Positions 1-10,860 of a stretch of DNA of 64,000 nucleotides are shown piece after piece. Each line of letters opens with the position of its first letter. Position 1 is the first letter of the stretch. This DNA comes from Ailurus styani (Eukaryota > Chordata > Mammalia > Carnivora > Ailuridae): NCBI GenBank assembly GCA_002007465.1, contig LNAC01000769.1:322260-386259 (forward strand), written 5' to 3'. The notes below the pieces were generated by a model. That model saw only the letters and a program-made list of their open reading frames with translations. It was not told where the DNA came from and did no database searches. The translations under genes and the position numbers were made by a program.

Positions 1-302
1 ATGCTAAGTGAAATAAGCCTGTCGCAAAGAAAAATGCTGTATGATTCCATTTACATGAGCTACTCAGTAGTCAGATTCGTAGAAGCAGAAAGTAGAATGG
101 CGGTTGCCAGGGGCTGGGGGTGGGGGGAGGAGGAATAGGAGCTAGTGGCTGCCGTGTAGAGTTTCAGTTTTTCAAGATGAAGGCTCTGGATGGAAGTGAT
201 GGTAGACCACAGTGTGAGTGTATCTAATGAACTATACACCTGAAAATGGTTAAAATGGTAAATTTGATGTTCTATATATTTTACCACACTAAAATATTTC
301 TT
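1..302 (+). mobile_element. Old LINE-1 3' end (L1MA/L1MB-like)
   Basis: The sequence follows the 3' end of mid-age mammalian L1s. It has the end of ORF2 ('ATGCTAAGTGAAATAAGCC'), then the 3' UTR with 'GGTTGCCAGGGGCTGGGGG' and a closing 'TGGTAAATTTGATGTT...TTTTACCACACT'. It enters from the left window edge, so its 5' extent is unknown. It is many substitutions away from the consensus I remember and carries no open frame. A SINE has been inserted into its last bases. Confidence 0.75.
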
Positions 303-503
303 TTTTTTAAGAAGTTTTTTTTTTTTTAAGATTTCATTTATTTATTTGACAGAGAGAGAATGAGCTGGGGGAGGGGAAGAGGCAGAGGGAGACGCAGACT
401 CCCCGCTGAGCAGGGGGCCCGATGCAGGACTCGATCCCAGGCCTCTGAGATCATGACCTGAGCCAAAGGCAGATGCTTAAACAACTGAGCCATCCAGGCG
501 TCC
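303..503 (-). mobile_element. Carnivore tRNA-derived SINE (SINEC), antisense
   Basis: Reads as the reverse complement of a CAN-SINE: T-rich tail and 'TTTATTTATTTGACAGAGAG' at the left, tRNA-like head ending 'GAGCCATCCAGGCGTCCC' at the right. It is flanked by an imperfect 14-bp target-site duplication, CTAAAATATTTCTT at 289-302 and CTAAAACATTTCTT at 504-517. It is inserted into the end of the L1 at 1-302. Confidence 0.9.
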
Positions 504-517
504 CTAAAACATTTCTT

Positions 518-1129
518 AATAGCTTCTTATTCTAATTACTAAACTCCTTGGAGTTCAGGTTCATAAGAACCCTGTGTATACATTTAATTAAGCACCAAGA
601 CTATAAATGTGTGCACGTGACCACATGATACAGTTAAGGTGTTCTGGAGACTTCATGGGACCATGTCCCTCCGGACGTCCTGGGCGGCTGGCCGGCCTGC
701 GCCTGGGGCCTTCTCTCCCCTCTCACTGATAACACAGTCTCTAGGCCAACACCTGTTCAAGATGTGCCCTGTTCTTTCTGCTGGTTCCTGAGCTCCAAGC
801 TTCCATTCTCAGACACCCAGTACATCTCCTTGGGAAGGTGGGTGTAAATATTACCCAACCACACAAAAGTGAGGTTTCCTAAGTCCTGTAATTGTGGCTA
901 AATGTTGTCCCCTGTGCATGGACAACATAGGCCTTGGAGAGGGTCAGGGGATCATCTGGTCCACAGTCAGTTTCAATGGGCCCATTTCAGATGCAGTGCG
1001 TTTCCCCCACGTTTTAAAGATTTTCAGAAGTTTCTACAAATAGGGTTACATTCTGAGGTTGCAGGAGGACATAGCTGTTGGCAGGGATACCATTTAACTC
1101 ACTACAGCATCTGAATCAAATAGAGAACG
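518..1129. other. Mostly unique sequence; weak LTR-like tail at 1035-1106
   Basis: No gene or clear repeat is visible in 518-1034. From 1035 to 1106 the order 'TTACATTCTGAGG...GGACATAG...AACTCACTACA' weakly resembles the antisense end of a MaLR LTR. That match is too diverged to call firmly. Confidence 0.3.
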
Positions 1130-1480
1130 CCAGCGAAGAAGGAGTTTGGGACAGAGCAGTGAGTTTGGTTTGGGGCATGAAGAATCGGAGGTGCCTACGG
1201 AATCTCTTGGTGGAGATGTGTAGAAGGTGGGAGTCGGGAACTCAGGAGAGTGGTTTGGGTACGATTGTGTATGTTTGGTAGGTGAGAGGAGGTAAGATTA
1301 TTCAAGGAGAGCATGTACCAGAAAAAGCAGTGGGATGACATTGCATTATTCAGGAGTGTCAACAATTAAGGGGAGGTGGAAGAGTCAAGGTCACCAAGGA
1401 GACCAAGAAGAGGGTTCAGAACCATGAGCGTGTCCTGTTCCGTGTGTCCTGTTAGGGAATTGAGAGTCTCAAGGACAGTC
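1130..1480 (-). mobile_element. L2-like ancient LINE fragment
   Basis: Purine-rich text such as 'GGAGATGTGTAGAAGG', 'AACTCAGGAGAG' and 'GGGGAGGTGGAAGAGTCAAGG' matches the antisense of the L2 body as I remember it. It is highly diverged with no reading frame. Family assignment is by recalled consensus only. Confidence 0.4.
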
Positions 1481-2268
1481 CCCAAGAACCAGTGTAGCAG
1501 TGATATTGAGACAACTGTTGGGTTCTAAGGTATCTGGGTCGTTGTGTTTATGTGGACTTGAATTAGGGAGACGCCTGTCGTTGCTCCTGCCTTGCCCAGT
1601 GAAGCAGCATGCTTGTTTCTATAATGACAGTTGTAGTATTATAATGTACAATGGACGACACAACAGGCGTGACTAGGTGTGACTTGGCTGTGTGTAGGGT
1701 GCTCTGAATTCTGGTTGTAACATTTGAATTTGGGAATAATTACCTTCACTGGGTGGGGCACTAGGCTGAATGGATCTCACTCATTTCCCCTTGCAAACTT
1801 CCGTCTGCTTTTATGCTCCTAATGATCACAATTATAAGGTTGTTTGAGGGTAAAAAGGGATGGGAAACAAAATTGTAGGAAATTAGGTTAAAACGATGTG
1901 CAGTTGAAGGCAGAACAGTGGGGGCACAATTTTGTGTTACTGTCGGAGTCAGGATTGGGCTGCACGGGCCACTAATCTGACTGTGATGTTGGTTCTCATG
2001 AAGGCAGTGGTCTGGTGGGCTCTGGGTTCGTTAGTGCTGGTTTGTTCATGCAGCCCCACATTAATCACTAGAGTCTCAAGTGCTTTTGTACATTCAACTC
2101 TCAGAATTAAGGAAGTTCATGGTACTTTCTCTTTTCCACTTCTAAAGAACCAGAAATCCCTATTAATTTTGAAAGGTGACTCTAAGTATCAAAGGCTTTC
2201 TGTAAGCCTTTTTTGTTGGCTTTAGGTCTGAGTTTGACTCACCTGGAACTTAACTGAGCAGACTGAGT
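1481..2268. other. Unique sequence, nothing recognised
   Basis: No repeat, RNA gene or exon-like signal was recognised. The 97-codon frame at 1932-2225 has no recognisable domain and is within chance expectation. Confidence 0.4.
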
Positions 2269-2660
2269 GTATTAGTTGGGACAGGCTGTGTTTTGCTGCA
2301 CTGGGAAACAACCCCAAAATCTCAATGGCTTAACACAAGAGTTTATTCTTACTCTTATTCATATCCAACATGGTGGATGGATCGCTGTGCCCTTGTAGTC
2401 CTCAGCGGTCCAGGATGTTGGAGCGCTGCCACTTTTTGGCTCTGCCATCTAGAACACATGGCCGCAGCAGGGGCGGAGACCGTGGCTCTTTGCTACCCCA
2501 GATCCGTAGATCCACCAGAAGCTAGTCTCATGATCCCTTAGCTTCCAGATGCAAGGGCCCGAGACGTTGATCTTCCATTGGCCAGAGTGGGAGGAGAACG
2601 GGATTCTGGTGATGGCTGGTAACGTCCACCAGGAACTGATGTAGAAAGCATTGGTGATAT
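2269..2660 (+). mobile_element. Ancient interspersed repeat, same family as 59483-59850
   Basis: Begins 'ATTAGTTGGGACAGGCTGTG' and continues with 'AACAACCCCAAAATCTCAATGGCTTAACACAA', split here by clear divergence from other mammalian copies. It is followed by a 'GCCATCTAGAACACATGGCC' block and 'CATTGGCCAGAGTGGGAGG'. The layout is that of a common mammalian LTR or DNA-transposon-type repeat whose name I cannot give with confidence. The copy at 59483-59850 shares the order of motifs. Confidence 0.5.
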
Positions 2661-3315
2661 GTACCTTTCAGCACTAGTGTTTGGTCTCATGGCCAAATAC
2701 CCTCATGACTGGATACCAACTGACCTTCCACAACATCACTGGTTTGCCAGAAAATCCTTCCTGGAGAACTACCTAGTTTTGGATATGTGAGTAAGTGTTT
2801 GCCAGATAGGTTTGGGGTACCAAGGAGCCTGTGCCAACTTCTGTGGGAACTTCCCACCCCAGAAGATGCAGAAGACGTGCCTAGGTAGCGCCCTGCCCTG
2901 CCCCACCCTGTCATCTGGTGACCCTGTAGGCCTGGACATCTCTGGTTGGGATAAGGAGAGGTAACCTCATTGGCTGATGCGTGACCCATCAGATTCTCTT
3001 TCTCATAATTGTAACAAGATGACCCAGAGTCTAGGGAACCCGCTGGGTGGATCCAAGCTACTGATTGTACCACATGCCAGAAAGCCAGAGTGCTCCTGCA
3101 AGTGTAAGTTCCCTTCAGCCCCAGTCCGGGGACACATGTCCTGGCAGGGGAGCCTGGGGGCCTGACCACCAAAATGTTGGTCAGGCTTTGATGGCTGGAG
3201 GTGGCTCTTTGCAGGTTGGGTCAAAGCAGAGGGGAAGGAGGAAGGGAGGGAGCCCGGTACTGGGTTCTGCCATCTGTCATCTGGAAGACAACTGGAGGCA
3301 GTTGCTCTGTGTCTT
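2661..3315. other. Unique sequence with overlapping chance ORFs
   Basis: GC-moderate sequence. Frames of 161 and 114 codons on the minus strand overlap a 143-codon frame on the plus strand. None shows a conserved motif, signal peptide or splice context, so no gene is called. Confidence 0.4.
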
Positions 3316-3690
3316 AGTCTGCTCACGCTGCTATAACAAAGTCCCACAGCCTGGGCAGCTCAAACGGCCGACATTTATTTCTGGCCGTTCTGGGAGCCTG
3401 GGAAGTTTGAGGTCAGGGTGCCGGCATCGTTGGGTTCTGCTGAGAGCTCTTGGCCTGGCTCACAGATGGTGGCTATCTTGCTGGGTTTTCACATAGATAA
3501 GGAGTCCAGTCCCTTCTTCTCCATATAAAAGGGCACGGAATCCCATCTTGGGGCTCTGTCTTCATAATCTCCCCTAAACCTAGTTACCTCAGAAGGCCCC
3601 ACTTCCAAAACCACCACTGGGGGGCTCAAGCTTCAACATGAATTTTGGGGAGGGGAGGGGACACAAACCTTCAGTGCATACACTGTGCAA
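3316..3690 (-). mobile_element. MaLR-type solo LTR (MLT1/MST-like), antisense
   Basis: Starts 'TGTCTTAGTCTGCTCACGCT' and ends with 'TTCAACATGAATTTTGGGG...ACACAAACCTTCAGTGCATA'. This is the reverse complement of a MaLR LTR: it has the TTTATTTCTGGCC block, the 'TATAAAAGGGCAC' block and the 'CCTAGTTACCTCAGAAGGCC' block. No internal retroelement sequence is attached, so it behaves as a solo LTR. Confidence 0.8.
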
Positions 3691-3782
3691 AAGGTTTTAA
3701 CTGATTCTGCATTGCTGGGTGACTCAGAGGAATGTTTCACCTGGGGTTATAGCTGTTTCTGCAGCTGAGTGTGCTGGCTTTT

Positions 3783-4115
3783 TTTTTTTTTATGTTCAGT
3801 TCGCCACTGTATAGTACATCATTAGCTTTTGATATAGTGTTTAATGATGCATTAGTTGCGTATAACACCCAGTGCTCATCTTAGCATGTGCCCTGGGTAA
3901 AGAAGATGAGGTTCATTTATATAATGGAATATTACTCAGCCATCAGAAAGGATGAATACCCACCATTTGCATCAGCATGGATGGAATTGGAGGGGATGAT
4001 GCCAAGTGAAGTCAAGCAGAGAAAGACAGTTGTCATATGGTTTCACTCCTAGGTGGAACATCAGTAGTAGCACGGAGGACCACAGGGGAGGGGACGGAAA
4101 TCTGAAGGGGGAGCA
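3783..4115 (-). mobile_element. LINE-1 insertion with 5' inversion (twin priming)
   Basis: From 3783 to about 3897 the sequence is antisense L1 3' UTR, starting with the poly-T tail. From about 3899 to 4115 it switches to sense L1 ('TGGAATATTACTCAGCCATC', end of ORF2, then 3' UTR). The whole block is flanked by one 11-bp target-site duplication, TGCTGGCTTTT at 3772-3782 and 4116-4126. That arrangement is the signature of twin-primed L1 integration. Confidence 0.85.
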
Positions 4116-4126
4116 TGCTGGCTTTT

Positions 4127-4479
4127 AAGGTTGGTGGCCTTGGGGCATCTTCCTGTTGTACAGGAGAGCTTCCAAGTACCAGAAGTGAAGGTCATGTGGG
4201 GCTGGGCTTGAGGCAGCTGGGGGCACCGTGCTGAGGAAGGGCAGAACGCTTGTGTGCCTGGGGAGCAGGAGGAACGGGCACGGAGAGAAGCAGGAAGAGA
4301 GGGAGGAAAAGCTCACAGCTCTGAGTCATTTCTGGTTCCAAGCTGTGGTTCCTGAGAAACCTTACTGAACCTTCTATCTGTAAACCCTCCTGAGTGAGAT
4401 TGTTTAGGTGAGTGTCTCTGCCTTAACAGAAAGAAAGGAGGGTGGTGAGTATCTTCATTCTTGCGACCAGAGTTGTTGC
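4127..4479. other. Unique sequence, nothing recognised
   Basis: About 350 bases with no repeat or gene signal that I recognise. Short frames only. Confidence 0.4.
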
Positions 4480-4795
4480 TATACTGTTCACTCATCCAGC
4501 AAAGGTGTCCTGACCTCTCACTGTATGGGGTCTTCTGCTGCACCCTAGGGATGAAATGGTAAGCAAGACTCTGGCCTCATAGAGGGACCTACTCTGGTCC
4601 AGTGGGGACACACAGAAGCAAACAGGGCAGGGAGCTGGGGTGGATAGGAGGAATGCCATCTCCGCAGGCTTGGCAGAGGAGGTTACGGTGCTGGGGGTGG
4701 GTACGAGTGTGCTGGGGGTGAGGGAGGCGGTGAAAAGGCAGCAGGGTGAGCGCTCCAGGCAGAAGGGCAAAGGACACAAGGCCATTTGGGGCTCG
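4480..4795 (-). mobile_element. L2 LINE fragment, antisense
   Basis: Contains 'TCACTCATCCAGCAAAGGTG', 'GGGATGAAATGGTAAGCAAG', 'GCTCCAGGCAGAAGGGCAAAGG' spaced as in the antisense of the L2 3' half (the usual 'CATTCCAGGCAGAGGGAACA' block is recognisable but mutated). Heavily diverged; no coding capacity. Confidence 0.5.
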
Positions 4796-5825
4796 GTGGT
4801 TAACAGTCCCTATTGCAGAAACGTCTTGCTCGATTACCTACAATTCATGCTAATATAGCAAGGGGCAGTGTCCACCCTGATGCCTGGCACTGTGGACAGC
4901 TCGGGTGTCCTTATTATTATGAACTGTTCTTAATTAAATAGGTTCCTCAGATGATACCTGATGGCCGTACTAATTAGGGGCTTAAAAAATTAGCAGTGAA
5001 TCACTAGAGATTTCCTTCTGAAAGGCTGGGTTTTAGAAGGACACAGTAAAGAACACAAATTAAAGCTGTTTTCCCATGTTAAAAGGTCAGTCCACCAATT
5101 ATGGGCATGTTCCTCTGGCCTGTGTGTATTGGAAATGTGTGCTAAATATTGTCACATGCTTGTGGTCCATTAGTGTGCAATTGATAGATTTTCTTCATTA
5201 AAATATATATTTCCCCCCCAAATTCTATTCTGTTGCTCATGAAAAAAAATGTTGGATTCCCTCTGAGGGAAGATTTTCCTTGTCTTAGTCTCAGCCAGTC
5301 AAGGATTTTTGACACTGCTGGTCCCATTCAGATGCGGTGACAATTATGGACCACAGAATTGCTGAGGTTAGTACCTGGCCGAGGCCCACCATGGAATGTT
5401 CTGGAGTAGGGCCCAGAATCCAATTCTCCATGCCCCCTCTTTGGTCATCTCTCAGTTTTTTTCTTATTATTCTGTTGATTTCCTGATTAATGGAACAGAC
5501 CTGATTTTGTTTGTTTTTTTTTACAAAACCAATTTTTTTAAACAGGAAGAATCTGTTATGAGAAGCCAAATGTGCTAATTGAGATGATAGCTTACTGAAA
5601 TGTTTTGCTCTTCTTAAAAAGCATTGACTTTTAGAACCAGAAGGACCCTTCAGGGTGACCACACCCACCCATGGACAGTGGCTCACAGGGAACCTTTCTT
5701 CAGGGAGCTGGGTGATGTCAGCCCACAGGTAACAGACCTAAGTGTTCAGTTTTCTCAAGTGTGAAATTCAGGGATTAGACTTGATTACCTAAGAGATTTT
5801 TAAAACCTCTCATTTCCAAACTTCT
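4796..5825. other. AT-rich unique sequence
   Basis: No repeat family recognised. Low GC with several TTAATTA and AATTAG-type stretches between 4910 and 5210. This could be conserved noncoding DNA, but that cannot be judged from one sequence. Confidence 0.35.
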
Positions 5826-6510
5826 TCTTTTTTAAAAATTTGAGTGTAGTTGAGACACGAGGTTGCATTGGCTTCAGGGGTACAACGTAGTGATTCAGCA
5901 TCTCTCTGCGTCTTCTGTGCTCACCGTAAGCGTAGCTGCCCTCTGTCACCCTGCAACACTACACAGTACTACTCCCAATAGTCCCTGTGTGGTACCTTTT
6001 ATTCCCGTGACTCATTCATTCTATTACTGGCACCCTGTATCTCCCACTCCCCTTCACCCATTTTGCCCATCCCTCGACTCTCTCCCCTTTGGCATCTATC
6101 AGTTTACTCTCTGTATTTATAGGTCTGATTATGCTTTCCAATTAGCAATAATCGCGCCTCGGATAAACCTCATTGGCTACGATACTGCCACTGCGCAAAG
6201 CTGATTATGCTTTCCGTTTGTTTCTGCATTTGTTTTGTTTTTTAGATTCCACATATGAATGAAATTATATGATATTTGTCTTTCTCTGATGACTGATTTC
6301 ACTTAGTATAATACCTTCTAGGTCCATCTGTGTTGTTGCAAATGGCAAGATCGCGTCATTTTTTATGGCTGAGTAATATTCCATTGCGTGTGCATGTGTC
6401 TGTGGGTGCTCGCATGTTTGGGTATGTGTGTGTGATGTACCACATCTTCTTTATCCATTCATCTACTGATAGACACTTGGGGTTGCTTCCAGGGGTGAAC
6501 TCAGCTTTTT
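5826..6510 (-). mobile_element. Old LINE-1 fragment, antisense, split by a U4 retrocopy
   Basis: Antisense L1 3' region. 'GAGTGTAGTTGAGACACGAGG' and 'GGGGTACAACGTAGTGATTC' lie at the left. On the right are 'CATATGAATGAAATTATATG', 'GGCTGAGTAATATTCCATTG' and 'ATCTTCTTTATCCATTCATC', which is the antisense of the ORF2 C-terminal coding region. It is interrupted at 6140-6200 by a U4 snRNA fragment with a target-site duplication, so the L1 is older than that insertion. Confidence 0.8.
6140..6202 (-). pseudogene. RNU4 pseudogene: U4 snRNA 5'-fragment retropseudogene
   Basis: On the minus strand this is U4 spliceosomal RNA from its first base (AGCTTTGCGCAGTGGCAGTA...) to about nucleotide 63 (...GATTATTGCTAATT). 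I see no difference from the U4 sequence I remember over this span. It keeps the U6-pairing region and the 5' stem-loop, but lacks the central region, Sm site and 3' stem-loop, and has no poly-A tail. A perfect 15-bp direct repeat, CTGATTATGCTTTCC, flanks it at 6125-6139 and 6201-6215 (its first two bases overlap the U4 terminus). No snRNA promoter can be expected here, so it should be inert. Confidence 0.92.
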
Positions 6511-8219
6511 GAATTAGTGTTTTTGTTGTCTGTGGGTAACAAATTTAATGAATCTTCATGGTGTGAGAGAGAGAGGGGTTGAGGAACTTGCCCTTGACTT
6601 GTATGGCTACTAAAAAGCAGGACCCAAGCTCAGAGTTATAAGTGCAATATTCTTTCAACATTCTAGAGGGTTAAATAGTCTAAGAGTAAGCGCCTATCTA
6701 AGGCATTATTTTCATTGTTATTCAAAACACAACTCAAATCGATATTTGTCAGATACAAAGGGCAACATGAGAAAAATTATTTTCTAAAAGGTCCCTGGAC
6801 AAAGGCTATATTTAGAATACTCATGGGCTCCATTTGCCATGATGACATCTCTCTCTCTCTTTTTCATAGTGACCTTCGTATTTATAATAGATATGTTTTC
6901 AATATTTTAACTTTAGTAGCACAACAATATAAATTAACCCATTTGTTCCTGAATGAGGTGCTGAGATTTCATCACTGGAGAGCGAGTCAACGTACAGCTC
7001 ACCCAAAATGTTTGGGAAGCACCTGAGGGAAGCAGAGACGGCAGATGGGGGTGGGGGGAGATTGGGGGTTGCCACCCAGGCAGGAGCTGTGAGTGTGTGT
7101 GTGTGTATATGTGTGTGTGGAGTGTAACTGGGAGCACAACTGGGGATATGAACTTGAGTCCAGAAAAGTTGGATTTCTCTACACAGAAAGCTGCTGATAA
7201 TTTGGAATGTGATATGGAATTGGAAATATGATATGGAATGTGATATGGAATGAAGATGTGATAGGAGGAGCATGAGTTCAGTTTTATTTAAGGTAGATTT
7301 CAGAGCACAGACTCAAAGTGTAACCAAGATTTCAGGGTCAATGTTCAACCTGTCCAGACTCCCTTCCAGCCATGTCCCTCTCACCAGATGAAGAGTCTGG
7401 AGACAAAAAGGCAGTGGCTCCCGTTAGCCCCAACCCTCCTTCTCTCTGACCTCATCCTGGATATCTGAGGTCCTGGAGTTCCCTGTTCAAAACCCTTAAT
7501 CCTGTTTCCAAGCCCGAGCCGGTGTCTTCCTCTGGTTTGTCCTATAGAGAATGGCTCATCCCACCATAGACGTGGCCACAGGCCCCGAGGGTGGCTTGAG
7601 GTTTGACTGGTTACAGGAATAAGGGGTAACTGGAACTTGCATGCGAGGAGAGGAATGTGTGCACTCAGACACACGAGCAACTTGAGAAATTAAATTTTAG
7701 ACTTGATCTTGGCCTCCCAGGTCACTTGAAGGTGTGTTTGACAAGAGTCAATAATGTGCAAGTTCGTTGGCTCAAGGAATAACTTGTCCGGATTTAGACG
7801 TCAAGCTCCTGGGCCTCCTCCACTTGCGTCTTGGGCCCTGTGAGTGGTGCAGGGGCGGAAGGGCGGAGGGGGCTGATACTCCAAATATTTGAAAGGATAA
7901 AGGATCTTGGTCTCTTGCATGTTTTAAACACCTGTTTGTTTGTAAATAATTGATGTGTTCATCACATGTGCTATCAGCCAGTCACTAAATTGATTCTTAA
8001 AAACCTCCCCGGCAGCCTATACGGTTTCTCTCCAGACCTCAAAGCCACACAGCCCAGATGCAGCTGGTTCCCCTGCGGAGGCTCTGTCTCCTCCTTCCCT
8101 TTGGCAAGATGCTGTGGGAATGAGCACTGGCTGCACCAGCTCTCTGCTCCCCTGTTCTTCACTACCACGTTTGCTTCCTGGGAATTTTCCTAAAATTCTG
8201 AGAGGCGAAGGGAGATAAA
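6511..8219. other. Unique sequence with short simple repeats
   Basis: No gene or dispersed repeat recognised. It contains a (GT)n-like run at about 7089-7120 and a short GATATGGAAT tandem at about 7205-7252 (annotated separately). Confidence 0.4.
7205..7252. repeat. Short imperfect tandem repeat of GATATGGAAT(GT)
   Basis: The unit GATATGGAAT recurs at about 7210, 7229 and 7241 with variable spacers. It looks like a minisatellite seed. Confidence 0.6.
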
Positions 8220-8560
8220 GGTAACAGCTGGCCTTGACAACGGGCCAGGACTTGTTCTAAATACTTCATATATTTGGGGACCTGCTACGGAATTTGCGAG
8301 TTGCAGATCAAATGAAAGTACTGGGCTCCGTGTTCAAAAACGATTAGGAATTTCAGGACAATGGCAGCAGAACATTAAACCAAATTGGAGGGGTGGCTTT
8401 TAAGCAGGGAGGGGGTGCGGGTCCTGTGCGATCACACAGGCTGCATATTAACTCGTTAATGCATACGTTCCCATTTTACGGATGGGGATGAGCGTGGCCC
8501 GTCTAAGTTCTCAGGGTTACAGCAGCACTGCTGAGATTGGAACTCAGGTATACTTGGTTG
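8220..8560 (-). mobile_element. Probable MIR SINE, antisense, interrupted
   Basis: 'GGGCCAGGACTTGTTCTAAATACTTCATATAT' corresponds to the antisense tail of MIR and is shown here in one diverged copy. 'CCCATTTTACGGATGGGGATG' followed by 'GATTGGAACTCAGGTATAC' corresponds to the antisense core and head. About 170 bases of unrelated sequence lie between. Confidence 0.5.
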
Positions 8561-10740
8561 TGTGTGTGTGTCTCACTGCCTCCCTAGGGTAGACGGGGGG
8601 CCCCCACACCTACAGTGGACCTTCATTCCACCTCCCTGTGAGACGGCTGGGCCCTTCCTCCAAGCTTTCCCATCTGATGTTGCCAGCTGCTCCTACCCAT
8701 AGCCCCTAAAGAAAAAAAAGAAAAAAAAATCATATCTCCATTAAGAAAACAAATCCCAAAAGCCATGACTACACCGACCTCCCTGGCCCCAGTAACTTAT
8801 TGACCATTTATTCTGTCGTAATTTAAACATGGTCTCTGGGGAGTCTCCTCCCACCACATACACACACACAAACCAAGAGGCTTAATAAAGTTTTAAGCCA
8901 ACAAAAATCAATCTTGTCTGTCCTGGGAGAGATTTGAATGCTATGAAAATCAGATTTTCTCCATATCGTTATAGTAACAAAATTACATTTCCCTTAAAAC
9001 ATTCCAGTTATTTTTGCCTACTTATTCGCTTTTATAGTCCTTTTCTTCCATTAGCCTAAATCTGTGAGTTTTTATTCTAGATCATTCCAGACTCCAAGCA
9101 ATTGAGATAAGGAAAAGTCTATTTTAATTGACTTTGATTCACGTTTCCATACATTGAACACACAATGAGAGGGTCACTCTCCAGCAATGCCTTTGCTTGT
9201 TTTGTGAAAATGTACTTCCTTTCCAACAAGTTTTGCCAAGAAGTTAATCTTCATGTCAAGACAGACTGTTGGGTGAATGAAAAAATGTGACGTCCTGTCC
9301 TCTGGGTAGGCACCTCCAGCAACACTCTTCCCGAATACTTGAAGCTGAGCCAGACTGTTATTAGAACAAACAATTGATTAATTCTGCAGCATTCGTAACA
9401 GAAAACTTGTATGTTAAATGTGTCTTCTTTCTAATGAAGTTGGAGGGCTGCATAAGTGACTCATTAGAATGATGACCGGATTGCTTGAGGTTTCTTTCCC
9501 ATGACAAATTACAGGGTAATATGAGTGGCTCTTATGTTTCCAGATCTTCCCCCCAGATCTCCCAGTTCCCATGATAAAGGGTGTCTGTAAATTGGCTTGA
9601 GAGTTGAGGGAATGGAAGAAGGAGCTAGGATAGAAGGAGAAAGGAAATCTCCTTGGAAAAGTTTAAAATAAATTAAGTAGATCTGATTAGTAAAAGAAGA
9701 CAGCTACATTTCAAGAAGATGTTAAATGTTCTATACAAATCATTTTATGTTGATTAAACAGTACGCTGTAATTTCTTTTTGAAATTGAATGGGCTACAGT
9801 GAAAAATAGTATTTGGCCCACCCCGAACAATAACTTCCCTCTGAAGACCTTTACTGCGAACTGAGAATTTTAAATTAGATGAAGAAATAACAGTGCGTGA
9901 TGTTGCTTAGCAACCGCTGTATGCCTGTTAGTAACAGAATCCGAATGGAGAAGTTTTGGGCCACTTTCAGAAACAAATAAACTGATTACCTGGGGCAAAA
10001 TTAAAAGAATTTCCCAAAGCTAAACCTTATGCCAATATCACTTTATTCATATACTTGTACCAAGGAGAGAGAGTCTCATGATTACGGAGGTTCAAGTCTT
10101 GGTTAACGGCTCTTGAATCAGTTACATCCTGGGTGTCCAAGAGAAGTAGCTTCGGTTTGGGAGGGGGTTTGGTGACCGGAGCTCAGGCCCTGGGTGGGGC
10201 CCCAGGTGTAGATGATGAGTTATGTCTTCACAGTCGTCTCGTGTTTTCATGGATATTGGTTGCCTCCCAAGAGTCGAGGTGGGCGAAGACTCTGGTCCCT
10301 GCCCTCTGGAACCTCATTGCCAAGTGTCCACAGTAGTGAAAGCAAGTCTCATAATGAATTCAGCCACCAAACAAGCTTTGCGTAGCAAGGAGCACAAAAC
10401 CTGTCCTCGGAAGCTCAGAGAAGCCTCCGCTCTCTGTCCTTAGGCTCTCTGAGGGTCAGACCTCACAGCAGAATCCTTAGCAATTTCGTGTCATGTGAGA
10501 CTTCATAGGATTGTAGGCGTGCTCTTAGGGAGCTGACCAGACTCCCGTGCCCTGCTCATGCCTGAGCACTCGCGCTGGGAGATATCCCAGATAAGTCACA
10601 GATTCGAACGACACCCGTCTCACCAACAGGAAGTTATTTCTGGCAAACCCCCGGATAGAGCCTGAGCGTGGGAGTCGAAGGCTTTGCAACGTGGGCTTCT
10701 GAAAATGATCTCCCCGATAGTAAGGGACTGCCCCTGGAGC
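8561..10740. other. Repeat-poor unique island
   Basis: About 2.2 kb without any interspersed repeat that I recognise, apart from short A-rich and CA-rich tracts near 8711 and 8861. It is AT-rich, with homeodomain-like motifs (for example 'CAATTGATTAATTC' near 9371) and an X-box at 9902. It is a plausible conserved noncoding segment, but this is unproven. Confidence 0.4.
9902..9914. promoter_or_regulatory. Candidate RFX-family X-box
   Basis: GTTGCTTAGCAAC is a perfect inverted repeat of GTTGCT/AGCAAC with a one-base spacer, matching the RFX consensus GTTRCC(N)RGYAAC closely. It lies in a repeat-poor AT-rich region with no recognised promoter nearby. Binding is inferred from the motif alone. 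Confidence 0.4.
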
Positions 10741-10747
10741 ATAGATT

Positions 10748-10860
10748 TCTTGTATTTATTTGTTTTATTTATTTATTTACTTATTTATTTGTCTCTCCAT
10801 TTAAATTCAGTCAGTCAACATGTAGCACATCACTAGTTTTGGATGTAGTGTTTTTGACCG
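10748..10860 (-). mobile_element. Short LINE-1 3' UTR fragment, antisense
   Basis: A T-rich (TTTA)n tail region is followed by 'CAGTCAACATGTAGCACATC' and 'TAGTTTTGGATGTAGTGTTT'. This is the antisense 3' UTR end shared with the L1s at 38031 and 47719. Confidence 0.7.
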
